From contig JAPVLO010000073.1 in the NCBI GenBank assembly GCA_027257055.1, forward strand, positions 8,885,001 to 8,949,000: a stretch of 64,000 nucleotides of DNA, written 5' to 3'. Origin of the DNA: Cephalopachus bancanus (taxonomy: Eukaryota > Chordata > Mammalia > Primates > Tarsiidae). The position numbers and the translations under genes were made by a program. This document shows positions 58,496 through 64,000 of the stretch, in pieces. Positions within the stretch are counted from its first letter, which is position 1. Every line of letters begins with the position of its first letter. The notes beneath the pieces were generated by a model. It was not told the DNA's origin, ran no database searches, and saw only the letters and a list, made by a program, of their open reading frames with translations.

Positions 58496-60925
58496 AGCTA
58501 ACATCACACTGATACCTAAACTGGGTAAAGATCCAACAACAAAAAAGAGAATTACAGGTCAATATCTCTTATGACCATAGATACAAAAATCCTCAACAAA
58601 TTCCAGCATATTGGATTCAAATCCACATCTCAAAAATCATCTATCATGACCAAGTAGGCTTCATCCTCAGGATGCAGGGTTGGTTCAACCTTCACAAGAT
58701 CATAAATGTAATTAAATACATCAACAGATATAAAAACAAGAACCACATGATTATATCATTAGATGCAGAAAAAGCTTTTGATAAAATCCAGCATTGCTTC
58801 TTGATAAAAAACCTCAAACACCTGGGTATAGAAGGAACACACCTCAAAATAGTAAGTGCCATCTATGATAACCCCACAGCTGGCATATTGCTAAATGGAC
58901 AGAAACTGGAAACAATTCCCCTGAAAACTGAAACAAGACAAGGCTTCCCACTCTCACCCCTCTTGTTCAAAGTTGTGTTGGAAGTCCTAGCTAGAGCAAT
59001 CAGACAACAGAAGAAAATCAGGGGTATCCAAATAGGAAAAGAGGAAGTCAAGTCATCCCTTTTTGCTAGCGATATGATCCTATACCTTGAAAATACAAGA
59101 GAATCTGTCAAAAACTTGATTGCACTGATTAAGGACTTTGGCAAAGTCTTAGGGTTCAAAATTAATGTGCAAAAGACAGTTGCTTTCTTACACACCAACA
59201 ATAGGCAGACCCAGAACCAAATAAAAAGCACAATTCCAATTCCATTCACAATAACCACACACAAATGAAATACCTTGGACTCTTCATAACTAGAGAAGTG
59301 AAAGACCCTTAGAATGAGAACTACAAAACACTGCTTAAAGACACAAACACATGCAAAAATATTCCATGCTCATGAATTGGAAGAATCAACATTGTTAAGA
59401 TGACCATCCTATCAAAGGCAATCTACAGATTCAACACAATACCCATTAAATCACCAACATCATTCTTCTCAGACCTGGAAATGACAATACAGAAATTTAT
59501 CTGGAAACGTAAATGACCATGAATAGCCAAAACAATCCTTAACAAAAGAAACAAAGCAGGAGGTATCACACTTCCAGACTTCAAACTTTACTGTAAGGCT
59601 ACAATGATCAAAACAGCCTGATATTGGTACAAGAACAGGCATACAGACCAATGGAACAGGATAGAGATTCCAGAAGCAAATCCTCCATTTCTCAACCAAC
59701 TCATCTTTGACAAAGCCTCCAACAACAACCACTGGGGAGAGAAGAACCTATTCAGTAAATAGAACTGGGAAAACTGGCTGATCCCATGCAGAAGATTGAA
59801 ACAGGACCCCTACCTGTCACCATACACAAAAATTAACTCTAAATGGATCAAAGACCTAAACATAAAACCTCAAACTATAAGAATCTTAGAAAATGCAGGA
59901 GACACCCTTATGGAAACTGGAACTGACAATTAATTCCTGATCAAAACCCTAAGTGCCCATACCATAAGAGATAAGATAGACAAGTGAGACCTCGTCAAAT
60001 TGACAAGCTTCTGCAAGGCAAAAGAAACCATCAAGAGAGCAGGGAGATAGCCCACAGAATGGGAAAAAAATATTTGCCAACTGTATATCTGACAAAACAA
60101 ACAGCCCCATTAAAAAGTGGTGAAAAGACATAAATAGGCATTTCTCAAAAGAAGATATATAGGCAGCCAACAGACATATGAAAAAGTGCTCAGTCTCACT
60201 AATCATCAGAGAAATGCAAATCAAAACCACATTGAGATAGCACCTAACCCCAGTAAGAATGGCCATCATTAATAAAACAAACAGCAACAGATGCTGATGA
60301 GGATGTGGAGAAAAAGGAATGCTTCTACACTACTGGTGGGAATGCAAACTACTGCAAACTCTTTGGAAGACAGTGTGGCTATTTCCGAAAGAACTAGAAA
60401 TTGGCCTTCCATATGACCCAGCAATTCCCCTATTGGGAATATACCCATAGGAACTCAAGTCATTCTACTAAAAAAAATACCTGCACATGCATGTTTGTTG
60501 CAGCTCTATTCACAATAACAAAAATGTGGAACCAACCATGCTGCCCATCGAAGCTGGACTGGCTTAAAAAAATGTGGTTCATATATACAATGGAATATTA
60601 TGTAGCCTTAAAGGACAAACATAGGGACTTCACAGCAACTTGGATGGATTTAGAATTTATCATATTCAGTGATCTATCACAGAAACAAAGAACAGAGTAC
60701 CATATGTTCTCACTCATAAGTGGACTTTGAACAATTATCATAACACTATAAGAAAGGAATTTTCAGTAGTGGGAAACTGCCGGGGGGGGGGTGGGATTGG
60801 CAGTTGAGGGAAACTGCCAGGGGAGGGAAAGGAACACCTCATCAACAAGGGTTCCCCCATAATGAACATTTGAATGCCTAACCCTGAATTGTACCACACA
60901 TCTTTAAAATAAAGGGGAAAAAAAG
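58496..60925 (+). mobile_element. 5'-truncated L1 (RT domain to 3'UTR) nested in old L1
   Basis: Starts in the RT domain ([26 protein letters not shown]). A clean 198-codon stretch at 58672-59268 holds [23 protein letters not shown] and [22 protein letters not shown]. The catalytic FADD reads FASD (59062-59073). The rest of ORF2 is broken. The 3'UTR contains a duplicated AACTGCC(G/A)GGGG block (60774-60825) and ends ACACATCTTTAAAATAAAGGGGAAAAAAAG. Same family as 831-7681. Confidence 0.92.
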
Positions 60926-61568
60926 AACTTGAATTGTCAGAGCAATCTTGAATAAAAAGAACAAAACTGGAGACTTGCTATCTGAATTCAAAACATACTA
61001 CAAAGCTATAGTAACCAAAACATCACGATACCAGCATAAAAACAGAAACATAGACAACCTGAACAAAATAGATAAACCAGAAATAGAACTATGCATCTGT
61101 TTTTCAACAGAGATGCCTAGTACACATATGGTGAAAGGATAGCTTCTTCAATAAATGATGCTGGAAAAACTGGATCTCCATATGCAGAAGAATGAAACTA
61201 GGTCTTTATCTCTCACCATGTACAAAATTAACTCAAAATAGATTAAAAACTTAAATGTAAGATTCAAAACTATGAAACACTATAAGATAAAACATATGGG
61301 AAAAACTCTATGATGTTAGTCTAGACAAGGATTTTTAAAATATAAAAACTCAGAAGCACAGGTAACAAATGTAAATATAGGAAAATAAGATTATACCAAA
61401 CTAAAATGCTTCTGCATGGCAAAGAAAACAATCAGCAGGGCAAGAAAACAACCTACAGAATGGGAGAATACATTCACAAGCTATATGTCAGATAAAAGAC
61501 AAATATACAAAATGCATTAAGAAACTTCAACAACAAAAAATCCCCAACAACCTAATTACAACAAGCAG
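60926..61568 (+). mobile_element. Ancient twin-primed L1: inverted segment, piece 3
   Basis: TGAATTGTCAGAGCAATCTTGAATAAAAAGAAC, then ACATACTACAAAGCTATAGTAACCAAAAC, TCTTCAATAAATGATGCTGGAAAAACTGGATCTCCATATGCAGAAGAATG and TAATTACAA at the end. In ORF2 coordinates it resumes exactly where piece 2 stopped. Confidence 0.87.
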
Positions 61569-62396
61569 CCCCATTAAAAAGTTGGAAAAATACATGAATA
61601 GATAATTCTCAAAAGAAGACATACGAGCAGCCAACAGACACATGAAAAAATGCTCAGCCTCACTAATCATCAGAGAAATGCAAATCAAAACCATACTGAG
61701 ATACCACTAACTCCAGTAAGAATGGTCATCATTAATAAAACAGAAAATAACAGATGTTGGAGAGGAAGTGGAGAAAAGGGAATGATTCTACCCTGTTGGT
61801 GTGAATGCAAACTAGTTCAACCTCTATGGAAAACAGTGTAGCAATTCCTAAAGTAACTAGAAATTGACCTGCCATAAGATCCAGCAGTCCCCCTCCTGAG
61901 TATATACCTGGAGGAACTTAATTCACTCTACAAAAAAGAAATTTGAGCACACATGTTTATTGCAACACTATTCACAATAGCAAAAACAAGGAACCAGATG
62001 TTCTGCCCATTGAAACTGGACTGGATAAAAAAATGTGGTACATATACATGATGGAATATTGCACAGCAATAAAGTAGGACAAACGTATAGACTTTCAGGA
62101 ACTTGGATGGATTTGGAGTCTATAATTCTCGGTGATCTATCACAAAAACGTAGAACTGAGAACCATATGTTCTCACTCATAAGCGAATCCTGAACATTTA
62201 CCACAATACTATAAGAAAGGGATTGACAGTGGCCAGAAACTGCCAGGAGAGGGAGGAGCACAAAACATCAGTAAGGGTACCTGATTTCAAACAGGGTGAA
62301 GTGGGGACCAAAAAGAGGCCCAAACTTTACCTGCATGATGACCATTTGTATACCTAATCCTGAATTGTACTTCACATCTCAAAAAAATAAAAAATA
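61569..62396 (+). mobile_element. 5'-truncated younger L1 nested in old L1
   Basis: CAAGCAGCCCCATTAAAAAGTTGG, ATACGAGCAGCCAACAGACACATG, the ORF2 C-terminus ([13 protein letters not shown] frame; [28 protein letters not shown]), then a 3'UTR with TTTACCTGCATGATGACCATTTGTATACCTAATCCTGAATTG and an A-rich end. It replaces nothing in the host L1, which resumes at 62397. Confidence 0.87.
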
Positions 62397-62565
62397 AAAA
62401 AAAGTAGACAAAAGACCTGGATAGACATTTCACAAGGAAGATATGCAAATGGCCAAAAAATGTATTTAAAAATGGTTCCACATCACTAATCATTAGAAAA
62501 TGTAAATCAAAACCACAATGCTATATCATCTCCCTCTAGTCACAATGGCTACTATTAAAAACTAA
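62397..62565 (+). mobile_element. Ancient twin-primed L1: inverted segment, piece 4 (end)
   Basis: AAGACCTGGATAGACATTTCAC, CACATCACTAATCATTAGAAAATGTAAATCAAAACCACAATG, TCACAATGGCTACTATTAAAAACTAAC. This last phrase corresponds to the same ORF2 site at which the minus segment (57947) begins. Confidence 0.83.
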
Positions 62566-62950
62566 CAAAAAATGAAGTCACGTGTGATGTTTAACCATTG
62601 CATTTAAAGTTTTTTTAAAATTAATTCTAAGATGCACATTTATAAAAATCAATCTCTCTGAATTCATATTTATTAAATACCTGAACACATTCAATGAAAG
62701 AAAATGCCATATTTCTTATTATTGTAAAAATAGCATCAGTAATTCCCCAGTTTCAAATTCATAACATTTTGCCCATGTGTTATTTTAAATTTTAAATTGT
62801 ATCCAGTGAAAGCAAGATGACCAACTATAGGGGCCTCATGCTAGGTAATCTCCCACACAGAAAGACCAAAAACATGAATGAGCCACTACATTTTGGTCAG
62901 AGTAACTAAAGAAGAAGGCTAGAGTACAGAAAGGAAGTGACAGAAACTCA
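62566..62950. other. Unassigned DNA
   Basis: AT-rich; nothing recognised. Confidence 0.45.
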
Positions 62951-64000
62951 GAATGACAACAGAGAAAGCATAGAACAAGGATGGAAACCTCTTCCCGCTG
63001 CCAGAACATTCCCCTAGTTGGGATCTTCTCGGAAACAGCAGAGACTACTCTTTGGATAACAGTTAAGCAGGAGGCCTTGCATAACTCCTATTACCATCAC
63101 AGTCACCTGAAGTCTTTCAGTCCTCACAGGCATTGGGTTCAGCTTAGGAAGCTGCCGGAGTTCACATACCTACACTACTCCAGAGAAGGAATCCACGTTG
63201 TGTCCACTCCTTGTGTCCCAAGCTGCTACTGCAATGTCCATTTTGGAACCATTGCCACTGCTAGAGTATGCTCTGCACCAGGGGCCAATGGCCACTGCAT
63301 CCCTCCAGCCTTGAGACTCTGCTGTCCTTGCATCACACACACACAGTGGTGCTCCACTCCCCAGCTGCACTGTTGCAGCTATGTACCTGTTTGGAACAAG
63401 CTGCCTCGAAATCACTCTACTCCTCCATCCCTCTGCGGCTGCACCCTACCTTCAGCTACCTGGATCCTTGGGTCAAGTAAATCAGTTATACCCTCTGGCA
63501 CCTGAACCTATCCAGTACCCTGTTCCTTGGGAATTAGAGCTTCAGGGAAGCACATGACTCTGGCACCTGAGCCCATGCTGTACCCTGTCTTAAGGGGACC
63601 AGGTGCTCGGGCCTGATGGAGAAGTTATACCCAAGCCTGTGGAGCAACTGAACTCCCTCAGCCCTGAACAACCTGGTATCCCATCCCCAGAGAATTACAA
63701 CTTTGGCCCAGTGAAAAGCTGAAAGCCTGATGCCCAAGCCCATGTGGTGCCTTGTCCCTTGGGAACCAGATGCACTGGCCTAGCAGAGTAGCTCTACACC
63801 CAACTTCAGTGCTTTGCCTCCCCAAATTGGAGATTCAGCCTAGGGGAGTGACTACGACACTGACACTTAAGCTCATGTGGTGCCAACCCTCAGGGATACA
63901 GAGCCTGGCCCAGCAGACCAACTATACCCTTGGCACCTGAGCTAATATGGTGCCCTGCCACCCAGGGAAGCAAAGCTTTGGATGAGCTGTACTGGCCATT
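62951..64000 (+). promoter_or_regulatory. GC-richer block of degenerate repeats, probable L1 5'UTR
   Basis: Composition rises sharply from about 62980. From 63490 on, related units of roughly 60-100 bp recur, each built on GGCACCTGAGCCCATG-TGGTGCCCTG…GGGA…GAGC…CTGGCC…CAGC…ACTATACCC (unit starts near 63496, 63560, 63731, 63857, 63929). In base use and wording it resembles L1 5'UTRs that I remember. No ORF1 is visible because the window ends. An open frame at 62981-63505 (174 codons) has no recognisable domain and is likely a by-product of high G+C. Confidence 0.55.

Noticed and set aside
62981..63505. 174-codon open frame
   Set aside because: No domain, no start context and high G+C, inside a probable L1 5'UTR; length is expected by chance there.

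Overview
The window is nuclear DNA from a primate. It looks like a gene desert or intron: AT-rich, with no intact protein-coding gene that I can recognise, and most of the alignable sequence is transposable element. Alu, MIR, L2, L1, MLT1/MST LTRs, MER5A and Tigger1 together indicate a primate. AluS and AluY are absent. The youngest Alus are an AluJ-derived dimer that keeps the haplorhine-type 'CCACTGCACTCCAG' right arm and has changes of its own, so my best guess is a tarsier. That is an inference from repeats recalled from memory, not a database result.

Layout. 1-8.4 kb: a Tigger1 DNA transposon split by a near full-length, decayed L1 (831-7681) with a 17-bp target-site duplication (TSD). 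8.4-11.4 kb: two MLT1 LTRs, MIRs and L1 3' ends. 11.4-19 kb: mostly unassigned AT-rich DNA with MIRs and a small twin-primed L1 carrying an old Alu. 19-30 kb: seven Alus (three full-length and one 5'-truncated on +, three on -), a 2-kb minus-strand L1 with a clean TSD (21.2-23.3 kb), and an ancient twin-primed L1 (24.4-26.1 kb). 30-38 kb: mostly unassigned, with a TG/AG microsatellite, two L1 3' ends, an MST-type LTR and a decayed mariner (36.7-37.6 kb). 37.7-45 kb: five young Alus, all minus strand, and a processed IDH1 pseudogene (42.35-44.6 kb). 45-57 kb: two copies of one internally deleted mariner derivative, MER5A, two tiny L1 3'UTR insertions, an L2, MIRs and a 3-kb stretch I could not assign. 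57.1-62.6 kb: one ancient twin-primed L1 broken up by an Alu and two younger L1s. 63-64 kb: a GC-richer block of degenerate repeats, probably an L1 5'UTR running off the window.

Nothing here works together as a pathway. The interest is in the history of the insertions and in the structure of the lineage-specific Alu, which carries a tRNA T-arm-like hairpin at its B box. I did not find a new multi-gene system.
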